This document shows positions 1 through 6,474 of a stretch of 21,929 nucleotides of DNA, piece after piece. The translations under genes and the position numbers were made by a program. The notes under the pieces were generated by a model. It did not search any database. It saw only the letters and a list, made by a program, of their open reading frames with translations, and was not told the DNA's origin. Position 1 is the stretch's first letter. Every line of letters begins with the position of its first letter. Source of the DNA: a virus; IMG/VR virus record IMGVR_UViG_3300030109_003704, positions 1 through 21,929 of that record, one strand, 5' to 3'.

Positions 1-18
1 ATTTACAATATAAAAAAA

Positions 19-33
19 AGTTCTCTTGGAACT
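19..33. other. Small inverted repeat before the first gene
   Basis: A 5-bp perfect inverted repeat (AGTTC, 5-base loop, GAACT) follows a run of eight A and precedes an AT-rich stretch. It could be a weak terminator of an upstream gene or a leader stem-loop. The stem is short, so the function is uncertain. Confidence 0.25.
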
Positions 34-52
34 ATTTATTAAGGAGCATTAA

Positions 53-262
53 ATGAGTAATAGAGATTATACAAACTTAAATAAATCTAATTATGACAAG
101 TTAAGTAAGATTAAAAAAACTTGGTATAATATAAAAAGAGATGAATTACTTTTAATTAGAGAGATGATAAATGATGGCAGTTTTATAAATAATAGAGCCT
201 TAAAACAACTTGATTCATTAATTTCTAAATTAAATAATACTATTTCGGGAGATATACTTTGA
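53..262 (+). CDS. Small hypothetical phage protein (69 aa)
   Basis: I do not recognise this protein. It is Lys/Asn/Leu-rich, predicted helical and soluble, with no membrane segment or metal motif. The ATG is supported by AAGGAGC at 41-47. It overlaps the next gene by 4 bases (TTGA), which suggests translational coupling. It is the first of a run of small accessory genes. Confidence 0.7.
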   Translation: MSNRDYTNLNKSNYDKLSKIKKTWYNIKRDELLLIREMINDGSFINNRALKQLDSLISKLNNTISGDIL

Positions 263-501
263 GCAATAACGATTATGCAGACTATAAGATACGGCTTGTT
301 TATAGCGATACTGTAGACAAAGCCAATTATACTACTAGCCCAACAGGTAAGCTAGGAGGTCAAGGCGATTATATAGATAAAGAAAATTGTTTATATAAAC
401 TTGGCGAAACTCACCCATTAGTAGTACACGTTAGAGAGCAACACAAGTTCTCTAATATTATTAAAAATACAAACTATTTATTATTAGATACGGAGGATTA
501 A
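259..501 (+). CDS. Small hypothetical phage protein (80 aa), TTG start
   Basis: Unknown function. The start is TTG at 259-261, placed inside the stop of the gene before it and preceded by CGGGAGAT at 245-252. No ATG occurs early in the frame, so TTG is the best start. The protein is acidic with many Tyr and shows no known motif. The next gene follows with a consensus ribosome binding site in the last codons of this one. Confidence 0.6.
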   Translation: MSNNDYADYKIRLVYSDTVDKANYTTSPTGKLGGQGDYIDKENCLYKLGETHPLVVHVREQHKFSNIIKNTNYLLLDTED

Positions 502-502
502 A

Positions 503-772
503 ATGAGTGGAGCAACAGCAAACCAATTTAAAGATTGGGAAGAGCATGCAAAGAAATGTTCTGTTGAGAGTTTAAAATTTATAATTAAAGATTGCAGGGA
601 AGCTCAGGAAGCTATGCACGGTTGGAATCCTGAGAAAGAAAATTACTATGCAGACCAACGAATGACTTATTCTGCTGAGTTGAGTAGAAGATATCATAAA
701 GGAGTTAAAAGAGATTTCTCTAATGATATTGTAATTGAAAAAATAATGAATAGTGGTAAGAGGTTTATATGA
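503..772 (+). CDS. Small hypothetical phage protein (89 aa)
   Basis: Unknown function. ATG 503 has CGGAGGA at 491-497. The protein is charged, with a likely helical N-terminal half (residues 8-60) and no Cys cluster or membrane segment. Its stop overlaps the ATG of a 27-residue membrane peptide by 4 bases (ATGA). Confidence 0.65.
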   Translation: MSGATANQFKDWEEHAKKCSVESLKFIIKDCREAQEAMHGWNPEKENYYADQRMTYSAELSRRYHKGVKRDFSNDIVIEKIMNSGKRFI

Positions 773-852
773 TTTTACTAATTTTATATACTATATTTTG
801 TGTTGGTTGTACTGTATTCATGTACAACGACTTCAAGAATCGCCTTAAATAA
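769..852 (+). CDS. Tiny single-pass membrane peptide (27 aa)
   Basis: A 28-codon frame starts at the ATG that overlaps the preceding stop (ATGA). Residues 2-18 are almost entirely hydrophobic (ILLILYTIF then CVGCTVF), followed by a polar, net-basic tail ending in KNRLK. This is the topology of a small inner-membrane peptide with a cytoplasmic basic C-terminus. The overlap argues for coupled translation. Function is unknown; phage peptides of this shape include host-membrane modulators and holin-like or lysis-inhibition proteins, but nothing here decides between these. Confidence 0.5.
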   Translation: MILLILYTIFCVGCTVFMYNDFKNRLK

Positions 853-894
853 TTAAGGTGGTACAACGTCAATTAACATATAGGAGATTTTACA

Positions 895-1218
895 TTGACA
901 AATAAATACAAAAGAGTTGCTTACAACTCATACTTTTATCAAGCCCTTTTACCTAGAGGTGACCAAGACCCTGCACTTACTATTAGAAGTAAGATAGAGA
1001 AGTTGGGTGTTACTAAGCACTTTTGGATGGGTAGTTGTAGGAAAGCCTTAAACAAGGCTAGAACTATGAAACCTAAAAAGGGTATCAATATGAATGTACT
1101 CGCTAATTCTATCTTGGTGGAGGGATTAACTAAAATCCTAGATAAAGATAGGGCTACTGTTGATACAGATGCACGTATAAGTAAAAAAGTTGTGGGTGTA
1201 TTTCGCAAGGTTGCTTAG
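895..1218 (+). CDS. Hypothetical basic phage protein (107 aa), TTG start
   Basis: Unknown function. The start is TTG 895 with TAGGAGA at 881-887, an 8-base spacing. The first in-frame ATG lies deep in the gene and has no comparable binding site. The protein is strongly basic (many Lys and Arg, pI clearly above 9), with a central stretch around WMGSCRKALNKAR and a Lys-rich segment, so nucleic acid binding is possible but unproven. Confidence 0.6.
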   Translation: MTNKYKRVAYNSYFYQALLPRGDQDPALTIRSKIEKLGVTKHFWMGSCRKALNKARTMKPKKGINMNVLANSILVEGLTKILDKDRATVDTDARISKKVVGVFRKVA

Positions 1219-1240
1219 ATAACTTATTTTTAGAGGGAGC

Positions 1241-1269
1241 TTGACAGCTATGGGTAAATTTGGTATAAA
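1241..1269 (+). promoter_or_regulatory. Sigma70-like promoter P1
   Basis: Perfect -35 TTGACA at 1241-1246, 17-base spacer, -10 TATAAA at 1264-1269. The bases TG lie one position before the -10 box, giving an extended -10. It would start transcription near 1276, upstream of the 56-aa gene and the zinc protein. The same architecture recurs at six or seven other places in the window. Confidence 0.6.
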
Positions 1270-1411
1270 TAATATAATAAATCCTATTGCCAAGATACTA
1301 CTTACTAGTAGGAGACCTAAGCAGATAGTTCCTTCTAAAAAGGGTAAAGGCTCATATAATAGGGCTAAGGAGAAAAAATATGTCAAAGAACATAGAGCAA
1401 ATGATGACTAG
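1250..1411 (+). CDS. Small basic hypothetical protein (53 aa)
   Basis: An ATG frame of 54 codons lies 31 bases after the preceding stop, with AGGGAG at 1234-1239 about 10 bases upstream. The product is very basic (about a third Lys and Arg). It overlaps the next small frame by 32 bases. A strong promoter (1241-1269) covers its first codons, so it would only be translated from a longer upstream transcript. Without homologs I cannot exclude that it is spurious. Confidence 0.4.
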   Translation: MGKFGINNIINPIAKILLTSRRPKQIVPSKKGKGSYNRAKEKKYVKEHRANDD

Positions 1412-1550
1412 CCCAGTCTTTGAAAAAATTAGGGTTAGTCGCAAAGGTAGTCCAAAGATAAAGGACTATAGACAAACTAAAAGGCAATCTTTACGTAGGT
1501 CTAAACTAATTAGGCAAGAGAGAGCCTTAAACTATGGACAAACAACTTAA
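1380..1550 (+). CDS. Small basic hypothetical protein (56 aa)
   Basis: ATG 1380 has a consensus AAGGAGA at 1367-1373 with a 6-base spacing, better than most accepted genes here. The protein is Arg/Lys-rich with several Gln and no hydrophobic segment, suggesting nucleic acid or ribosome contact. It overlaps the preceding 53-aa frame by 32 bases and ends 15 bases before the zinc protein gene. Function unknown. Confidence 0.5.
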   Translation: MSKNIEQMMTSPVFEKIRVSRKGSPKIKDYRQTKRQSLRRSKLIRQERALNYGQTT

Positions 1551-1565
1551 GCAAAGGAGGTTAAT

Positions 1566-2777
1566 ATGTGTGGTAGTTGTGACAATCAGTGGAGAAGTAG
1601 AGAGTCCCATAAGTTCCACGATGGTAAATACCAACATCCAATATGGGTAAAAGACTCTGATATTTGGAAAGACGTACAAGATGCTATGCTTATAGACGAT
1701 ACTAAGTATCATTTTGTACACGTTTCTACAAATAATCCTGCTATGTTGGCTTATACAGAGAATGCTACTAAGGGTGAAGCTGACAGACAAACACCTATCA
1801 AGGTAGGTAGGTATCTCAATCGGTTTACTAAAGGATTGACTGAGGATAGAATACGGCAAGTTGTTGAAGCTCATAATTCTGAGTTTGACACAGGTGCATT
1901 AGAGATAGCCAAGACTACAAACGATATTGTATCGGTATATCTCAATGGTCCGAGTTCTTGTATGTCGCATTCTGTAAGTAATTTCTCTAGTTCTGAACAC
2001 CCTACAAGTGTGTATGGTGCTGGAGATTTGGGTGTTGCCTATGTTGGAGGTATAGCTAAACCTAAAGGTAGAGCTTTAATACACCTAGAGAAAAAAGTGT
2101 TCAGTACCATCTATGGTGATTCGGCTAGACTTGGGGCTATACTAGAAAAGAGTGGGTATAAACCTGATAGAGGTAGTGACTTTGAGGGTGCTAAGATTAA
2201 CAAGATAACTTGTGCAAACAATCCTGACTTCTATGTTATGCCCTATATGGATAATGACTATGGTGTAAAGTATTCTGAATGTAGAAAATACTTTACTATG
2301 TCTCGTAGTCCTGACTACTACGCACAGTTTACGCACGGTCTCAATGATGAGAATGGTTGGTGGTGTGCGTGGTGCGAGGATAACCAGAGTGATGGCACTG
2401 ACCCTATATATGTAGATGGTACAGGGGATATATGCGAATGTTGTTATGATGATAACTTCTTTTGTTGTGATAATTGCGGTGAACATAGCCACAACGATGA
2501 ATGGCGAACTGTGCATCACTTTGTAACTAGGACTATAACGACTGATGAGCTAGACCCCAAGACAAATACTTACATAAGACGTACTGAACGTTTTAGAGAT
2601 GAGAGGGGTGTATGTTCTTGTTGTGCAGAGGATAGTCACTTCTGTGAGTCTTGTGAGGAATACTATAATGAAGCTACACACTCTGAACACGATGACCAAT
2701 ACCGATGTGAGGATTGTCACAGCGAGCATGAAGAAGAAATTAAACTAGAAAAGGAGCAAGATAATAATGAAGAATAA
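1566..2777 (+). CDS. Cys-rich protein with multiple zinc-binding knuckles (403 aa)
   Basis: ATG 1566 follows a near-perfect AAAGGAGG at 1553-1560, one of the strongest binding sites in the window. The first ~260 residues have no motif I recognise. They contain a conserved-looking Gly/Tyr-rich stretch around residues 148-162 (VYGAGDLGVAYVGG) and 179-187 (FSTIYGDSA). The last third holds at least six Cys pairs: C267/C270, C290/C292/C293, C300/C301/C304, C350/C352/C353, C360/C363 and C381/C384, with interspersed His. This is a zinc ribbon or treble-clef-like array. The tail is very acidic (Glu/Asp). The N-terminus also has C2/C5. Reduced metal binding would fit a cytoplasmic role in protein or nucleic acid contact. 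Function unknown; the two-part architecture is clear. Confidence 0.75.
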   Translation: MCGSCDNQWRSRESHKFHDGKYQHPIWVKDSDIWKDVQDAMLIDDTKYHFVHVSTNNPAMLAYTENATKGEADRQTPIKVGRYLNRFTKGLTEDRIRQVVEAHNSEFDTGALEIAKTTNDIVSVYLNGPSSCMSHSVSNFSSSEHPTSVYGAGDLGVAYVGGIAKPKGRALIHLEKKVFSTIYGDSARLGAILEKSGYKPDRGSDFEGAKINKITCANNPDFYVMPYMDNDYGVKYSECRKYFTMSRSPDYYAQFTHGLNDENGWWCAWCEDNQSDGTDPIYVDGTGDICECCYDDNFFCCDNCGEHSHNDEWRTVHHFVTRTITTDELDPKTNTYIRRTERFRDERGVCSCCAEDSHFCESCEEYYNEATHSEHDDQYRCEDCHSEHEEEIKLEKEQDNNEE

Positions 2778-3765
2778 ACAAAGTAAAGTGAAAGAACTTT
2801 ACGAAATACTTAAGTTTTGCCGACCGGCAGATGGTGTTGGCGAATCTACAATGATTGATACTTTTATCAAACCACTAGGTGTAACTGAGGATAAAGCAGG
2901 TAACCTATACAAACGAATAGGCAAGAATCCTACTGTAATGTGGTCGTGCCATACGGATACTGTGCATGGATTCAATTCAAAAGAAACACAAACTATTACT
3001 GTAGATAGTGGGACTAATCCCACAAGGATATTCAAGACAGATAAAGAATGCTTGGGTGCTGATTGTGGTACTGGAGTGTGGCTTATGATGCAGATGATTA
3101 GGGCAGGTATACGTGGCTTATACATATTCCATAGAGGTGAAGAGTGTGGTGGTATAGGTTCTAACTATATCAGTTCTGATACACCTGAATTATTGGAGGG
3201 TATAGACAAAGCCATAGCCTTTGATAGGTATGGATACGATAGTGTTATTACCCATCAAGGAGGTGAAAGAACTTGTTCCGATGCATTTGGTAATGACCTT
3301 ATAGAATTACTGAGTAGTGTAGGTGGCTATCGTCTAGATAGCAATGGTTCGTTTACCGATACCCTAAACTATGCAGAACAGATATCGGAGTGTACCAATA
3401 TATCGGTAGGTTATTTCAATCAACATACATCTAAAGAATATCAAGATATATCCCACGCTCTAGCCTTATGCGAATTATTGTGTAGGCACGGCAATGAGTT
3501 TAGTAAGTTGGTTTCTAAACGTGACCCATCGGTAAGAGATTACAAATGGTATGGTACAAGTTGGAGAAATCAAAAGGTTTCACAGCAATATAGTGTATAC
3601 CCACAGTATGAAGATGTATTGGTGGAAAAGATACTTGACTTTCCTGAGATGGCGGCAGGTCTTCTAAGGAAATCATTTCATCAACTATCTGATGAGCAGA
3701 TTGCCCAAGCCATAGAAGATAGGTACTATATGTATGGTGAGGATGATGACCAAATACCTTGGTAA
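2767..3765 (+). CDS. M20/M28-like zinc metallopeptidase or deacylase
   Basis: The protein shows the full ligand order of the M20 clan of di-zinc hydrolases: H62-x-D64 (in CHTDTVHG), D99 as the bridging ligand (GADCGTG), E125-E126 (GEECGGIGS) as general base plus ligand, D153 (AFDRYG) and H220 (NQHTS). All expected metal residues are present, so it should be active. Family members remove terminal residues from peptides or cleave amide bonds of amino-acid conjugates; the substrate here cannot be read. At 332 residues it is shorter than usual M20 enzymes (350-450), and the residues between D153 and H220 leave little room for the usual lid/dimerisation domain. There is no signal peptide, so it acts in the host cytoplasm. 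It overlaps the zinc protein by 11 bases, with AAGGAGC at 2751-2757. The gene after it is the cell wall hydrolase, so a role in peptide salvage or murein-peptide trimming is possible (inference). Confidence 0.75.
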   Translation: MKNKQSKVKELYEILKFCRPADGVGESTMIDTFIKPLGVTEDKAGNLYKRIGKNPTVMWSCHTDTVHGFNSKETQTITVDSGTNPTRIFKTDKECLGADCGTGVWLMMQMIRAGIRGLYIFHRGEECGGIGSNYISSDTPELLEGIDKAIAFDRYGYDSVITHQGGERTCSDAFGNDLIELLSSVGGYRLDSNGSFTDTLNYAEQISECTNISVGYFNQHTSKEYQDISHALALCELLCRHGNEFSKLVSKRDPSVRDYKWYGTSWRNQKVSQQYSVYPQYEDVLVEKILDFPEMAAGLLRKSFHQLSDEQIAQAIEDRYYMYGEDDDQIPW

Positions 3766-3787
3766 CAATTAACAATAGGAGAAGTAA

Positions 3788-4219
3788 ATGATAGCTGAAG
3801 CATTAGTATGCCTAGCTTTAAATATATATCACGAAGCTAAGAACCAACCTTTAATTGGACAGATAGCCGTGGCACAAGTAACTATGAATAGAGTACGTGA
3901 TGACCGATACCCTAACACAGTATGTGAGGTAGTTAAGCAAGGTCCAACGTACTCGTGGAAACCTGACTATCCAGTACGTAATCGCTGTCAATTTAGTTGG
4001 TACTGTGATGGCAAGAGTGATAAACCTAAGCAAGAGTTTGCATGGGAACAAGCAATCACAGTAGCACATGGTGTCTATTATGGTAACCTAGATGACTTTG
4101 TAGAGGGTGCTACACACTACCATGCTCACTATGTCACACCTTCATGGGCGAGTAGTAAAACTTATATAACTAGAATAGAAGACCATATCTTCTATAGATG
4201 GGATATTAAATATGACTAA
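3788..4219 (+). CDS. SleB-type cell wall hydrolase, probable endolysin
   Basis: This is a 143-aa Hydrolase_2 (SleB/CwlJ) domain with nothing else attached. The family opens with a lytic transglycosylase-like catalytic Glu in a YHEA motif, here E16 in LNIYHEAKNQ. It is followed by GQIAVAQVTMNRV and later by CQFSWYCDG and GATHYHAHYV, all expected positions. The product cleaves peptidoglycan glycan strands. There is no signal peptide, so export would need a holin, or it could be a virion or late lysis enzyme. Start ATG has AGGAGAAG at 3777-3784. No holin is recognised beside it, although the 27-aa membrane peptide at 769 lies upstream. The next gene overlaps the stop by 8 bases. Confidence 0.9.
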   Translation: MIAEALVCLALNIYHEAKNQPLIGQIAVAQVTMNRVRDDRYPNTVCEVVKQGPTYSWKPDYPVRNRCQFSWYCDGKSDKPKQEFAWEQAITVAHGVYYGNLDDFVEGATHYHAHYVTPSWASSKTYITRIEDHIFYRWDIKYD

Positions 4220-4367
4220 ATACACATTTACTTTACATATGCTACAAAAACATGCCGAGAAATTGGGTGAGATAAAGCATAAAAAACACACTGAAGAATT
4301 TAAGAGTGAGTGGAATGAAATATTAGAAGATATATTGTTGCTTGCTTTACAAGGAAAGATTAAATAA
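4212..4367 (+). CDS. Small hypothetical protein (51 aa)
   Basis: ATG 4212 lies inside the last codons of the hydrolase gene. The frame is open for 52 codons and closes 2 bases before the HNH gene. The product is Lys/Glu/His-rich with an amphipathic C-terminal helix (residues 30-50, EFKSEWNEILEDILLLAL). Function unknown. Its tight fit between two good genes is the main support. The ribosome binding site is weak (GATGGGA upstream). Confidence 0.5.
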   Translation: MTKYTFTLHMLQKHAEKLGEIKHKKHTEEFKSEWNEILEDILLLALQGKIK

Positions 4368-4369
4368 TT

Positions 4370-4687
4370 ATGCCTTATGCTGACAATGCAATGAACCAAG
4401 CCTGTAAGAAACGTAGGTATGAACGTAACAAAACCTTTAGAAGAAGAGTAAAAAAATTAGTAGGGTGTCAAGGTACACTTACAGATAAATGTAATTGGGA
4501 AGGAGAAATTAGTCACGTTGCTTTACAGTTTGACCACAGAGAAGATGAGGACAAGGTAATAAATATTTGTAGAATGGATGGACATTCTATAGAAAATATT
4601 AAAAAAGAAATGAGAAAGTGTGATGTAGTATGTGCTAACTGTCACGCAATTCGAACTGAACAAAGGAGATTAAATAATTATGACTAA
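4370..4687 (+). CDS. HNH endonuclease
   Basis: A 105-aa protein with a basic N-terminal arm (many Arg and Lys, residues 12-30) and a compact HNH core: D55-H56 (FDHRED) and C88-A-N90-C91-H92 (VCANCHAIRTE). C88/C91 with C33/C41 could hold a structural zinc. Such small stand-alone HNH genes in phages act in DNA packaging, host-DNA degradation or as homing endonucleases. Here there is no adjacent terminase, which favours a free-standing nuclease. The ORF overlaps the next gene by 8 bases. Two compositional islands elsewhere in the window (polymerase, RNR) could be old targets of a homing enzyme, but linking them to this gene is speculation. Confidence 0.8.
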   Translation: MPYADNAMNQACKKRRYERNKTFRRRVKKLVGCQGTLTDKCNWEGEISHVALQFDHREDEDKVINICRMDGHSIENIKKEMRKCDVVCANCHAIRTEQRRLNNYD

Positions 4688-4967
4688 ATTTTCTGAAAAG
4701 AGAACAGGTGATATAACGGAGATAGCTGCTTGTAATCTTTTGTTAAAAGAGGGGTATGAAGTTTTTAGAAATCTGTGTTGTACAGGTCCTGTTGATATTG
4801 TTATTATAAAAAATAATAAAGTATCTCTTGTTGACATAAAAACACCTCATGTGTATAAAGAAAAAATGCATTTTCCTAAACTTACCCAAACGCAAAAAGA
4901 GTTAGGGGTTATTTTGTTGGGTGTGTATAAAAATAAACTTTATTGGAAGGAGAGTGATGATGAATAG
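4680..4967 (+). CDS. PD-(D/E)XK nuclease-like protein (95 aa)
   Basis: The fold signature is short but complete: G10-D11-x-x-E14 in the first helix, then P38-D39 (GPVDIVI), a turn of Asn/Lys, and D52-I53-K54 (LVDIKTP). These match the E, D and D-x-K positions of the PD-(D/E)XK superfamily, close in size to Holliday junction resolvase-like and restriction-like domains. Role unknown: DNA repair, junction resolution or host DNA degradation all fit. ATG 4680 overlaps the HNH gene, with AAAGGAGA at 4660-4667. A promoter lies inside the gene (4831-4859). Confidence 0.7.
   Translation: MTKFSEKRTGDITEIAACNLLLKEGYEVFRNLCCTGPVDIVIIKNNKVSLVDIKTPHVYKEKMHFPKLTQTQKELGVILLGVYKNKLYWKESDDE
4831..4859 (+). 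promoter_or_regulatory. Sigma70-like promoter P2
   Basis: TTGACA at 4831-4836, exactly 17 bases, then TATAAA at 4854-4859. It lies inside the PD-(D/E)XK gene, 100 bases before the next start at 4960. See the promoter-family finding. Confidence 0.6.
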
Positions 4968-5460
4968 ATTTATTATAGAAGAGTCACCACAAAAGATTGC
5001 ACAATCTCTGTGCGACCAACACGTAGTCAAGATGCCACTAGAAGAAGCACAGATGTTATGTACTACACTATGGCATTATGCACCTGAGTATGCAGAAAAG
5101 CATGACTTATATAAACCTGTGCATCGGAAACACCCCTGTACGTTATGGGCTATGGAAAACTGTAGTAACTTTATGTTTGCTTATAGATTATATGTTCATA
5201 TGCTTGAAGAGTATACGTTTAGGTACAATAAAATACATGGTGCAGGTAAACATAGGACTGCTATAGAGAATGGTTATCAATACTTACCTAAGGGTGGTAG
5301 TAAAACTAAAATGCCACAATGTTTTAGTGGGTATGATGAACTTAAAACAAATGAGTTTTATCCTATCAAAGCCTATCGTGCATTTTATAATGTTGACAAG
5401 GTTAAATTTGCGAGGTATAACTATACTAATAAACCACATTGGATAAATATGGATGACTAG
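4960..5460 (+). CDS. Conserved phage protein of the 'DxHVVKM' family (166 aa)
   Basis: From memory, this resembles a family common in marine and T4-like phages. It has CDQHVVKMPLEEAQML near residues 18-33, HPCTLWAMENCSN at about residues 58-70, and AYRAFYNVDK with a KPHW close near the end. The family is usually annotated hypothetical and I know no settled function; some annotations relate it to pyrimidine-dimer glycosylases, which I cannot confirm. I chose ATG 4960 because AAGGAGA at 4947-4953 sits 6 bases upstream. The in-frame ATG at 4957 is a near alternative, and the longer frame from 4921 has no binding site and would overlap the preceding gene by 47 bases. Promoter P3 lies in its 3' part. 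Confidence 0.7.
   Translation: MNRFIIEESPQKIAQSLCDQHVVKMPLEEAQMLCTTLWHYAPEYAEKHDLYKPVHRKHPCTLWAMENCSNFMFAYRLYVHMLEEYTFRYNKIHGAGKHRTAIENGYQYLPKGGSKTKMPQCFSGYDELKTNEFYPIKAYRAFYNVDKVKFARYNYTNKPHWINMDD
5393..5421 (+). promoter_or_regulatory. Sigma70-like promoter P3
   Basis: TTGACA at 5393-5398, 17-base spacer, TATAAC at 5416-5421. It would start transcription near 5428, just upstream of the 52-aa gene and the DUF932-integrase pair. Confidence 0.6.
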
Positions 5461-5611
5461 GTTAACAGATAATACAAGAGAACATATGTCCAGACGATTA
5501 AAGTTTAGGATAGCTGTGGAACGTGCTAAACTAAAGAAGCTAAAGAAATTACTGGACAAAGATTCTGATACAAACAAGTATCAGTTACCACCAAGTGAAA
5601 AAAGGAGATAA
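5453..5611 (+). CDS. Small basic hypothetical protein (52 aa)
   Basis: ATG 5453 overlaps the preceding stop by 8 bases. The frame runs 53 codons, and its last codons contain the AAAGGAGA that serves the DUF932 gene. The protein has a long Lys/Leu/Arg-rich helix (residues 13-37) that could form a coiled coil or bind nucleic acid. Function unknown. It would be the first gene of the transcript from promoter P3. Confidence 0.5.
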   Translation: MTRLTDNTREHMSRRLKFRIAVERAKLKKLKKLLDKDSDTNKYQLPPSEKRR

Positions 5612-5613
5612 AT

Positions 5614-6474
5614 ATGCCACTTGATTTTATAGACGACAATAACTTACTACTAAATATGCCTACCAAACTAGATTTTGGTGTGCAATTTGAGCCAACTAAG
5701 GTGCAGGATAAAAAATATGTTATCAATGACGTTACAGGTGAATACTTGGGTGTTGTTGGTCATAATTTTAGTTGTGCAGACCATAGGTTATTCTTTCAGG
5801 GTGTAGAAGATGCCATGACGGAGAACTTACAGGACAGTCAGCTTGATGATGCCAAAGTAGTGTGGAGAAGTGCTAGGAATAACTCTTGGGGGATGATGGA
5901 TATTACCCTACCCAATGTAAAACGTACAATCATATCAGATAAGCATGAAACTAAAGTAAATCAACGATTTATAGCCCTTCATGCGATAGATGGCTCGTGT
6001 TCTAATCAGGTCTACTATGGTGCAATAGATACATTCTGTACAAATGGTATGATTACAGGAGATTATGATAAAGTTCGTAGAAAGAACAGTTCTAACTTCA
6101 GTATGGATAGATTTATAGACGAATTAAAGAACTCTAGGCGAGACTTCGATACTCAAATGGATATGTTTCAACAGTGGGCATTCAGTCCTATTGGTACATT
6201 TGATATTAAATCCATGTTAGATTCTTTGATGGGTTCGGAAAGTAAATCTGACAAGATGTATACTTTGTACAACCAAGAGGTATCTAAACGAGGTAAAACT
6301 GTGTTTGCTTTGTATAGTGCTTTCACTAACTATGCTAGTTATGCAGATGAGAGGAATGGATTTAGAATGCGAAACACTGGTAATGATACACAAGCCCAAA
6401 CAATGTGGCTTCGTGAGCAGGAAGTTGCTAAGTGGATTGCAAGCCCTCAGTTTAATCAGTTAGTGGCAGCATAA
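5614..6474 (+). CDS. DUF932 phage/plasmid protein
   Basis: A 286-aa protein matching the DUF932 family of phage and plasmid proteins. The hallmark F-C-T-N-G-M stretch is present (residues 145-150, in AIDTFCTNGMITG), preceded by GEYLGVVGHNF and VYYGAI. DUF932 proteins are widespread in phages and plasmids; no biochemical role is settled, though DNA-associated or plasmid-maintenance roles have been suggested. ATG 5614 has AAAGGAGA at 5601-5608. It overlaps the integrase start by 1 base (TAATG), so the two are co-translated. No membrane segment or signal peptide. Confidence 0.85.
   Translation: MPLDFIDDNNLLLNMPTKLDFGVQFEPTKVQDKKYVINDVTGEYLGVVGHNFSCADHRLFFQGVEDAMTENLQDSQLDDAKVVWRSARNNSWGMMDITLPNVKRTIISDKHETKVNQRFIALHAIDGSCSNQVYYGAIDTFCTNGMITGDYDKVRRKNSSNFSMDRFIDELKNSRRDFDTQMDMFQQWAFSPIGTFDIKSMLDSLMGSESKSDKMYTLYNQEVSKRGKTVFALYSAFTNYASYADERNGFRMRNTGNDTQAQTMWLREQEVAKWIASPQFNQLVAA

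Noticed and set aside
895-923. TTGACA at 895 as a promoter
   Set aside because: It is the TTG start codon region of a gene and has no -10 box at 15-19 bases. The same lack of a -10 box excludes TTGACA near 1885, 6847, 9996, 12378, 12702, 14143 and 17175.
939-1208. Antisense and out-of-frame open frames over real genes (for example 939-1208, 2142-2519, 3515-3775, 11157-11369, 11986-12384, 20915-21244)
   Set aside because: They lie wholly inside better-supported genes, lack ribosome binding sites and have shadow-like composition.
3008-3023. 6-bp inverted repeat GTGGGA-CTAA-TCCCAC inside the metallopeptidase gene
   Set aside because: There is no T tract on either strand, no nearby gene boundary and no second copy; most likely a chance result of codons.
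4921-4959. Longer start for the DxHVVKM-family gene
   Set aside because: No ribosome binding site lies before 4921, the added residues overlap the PD-(D/E)XK gene, and ATG 4960 sits at the right distance from AAGGAGA.
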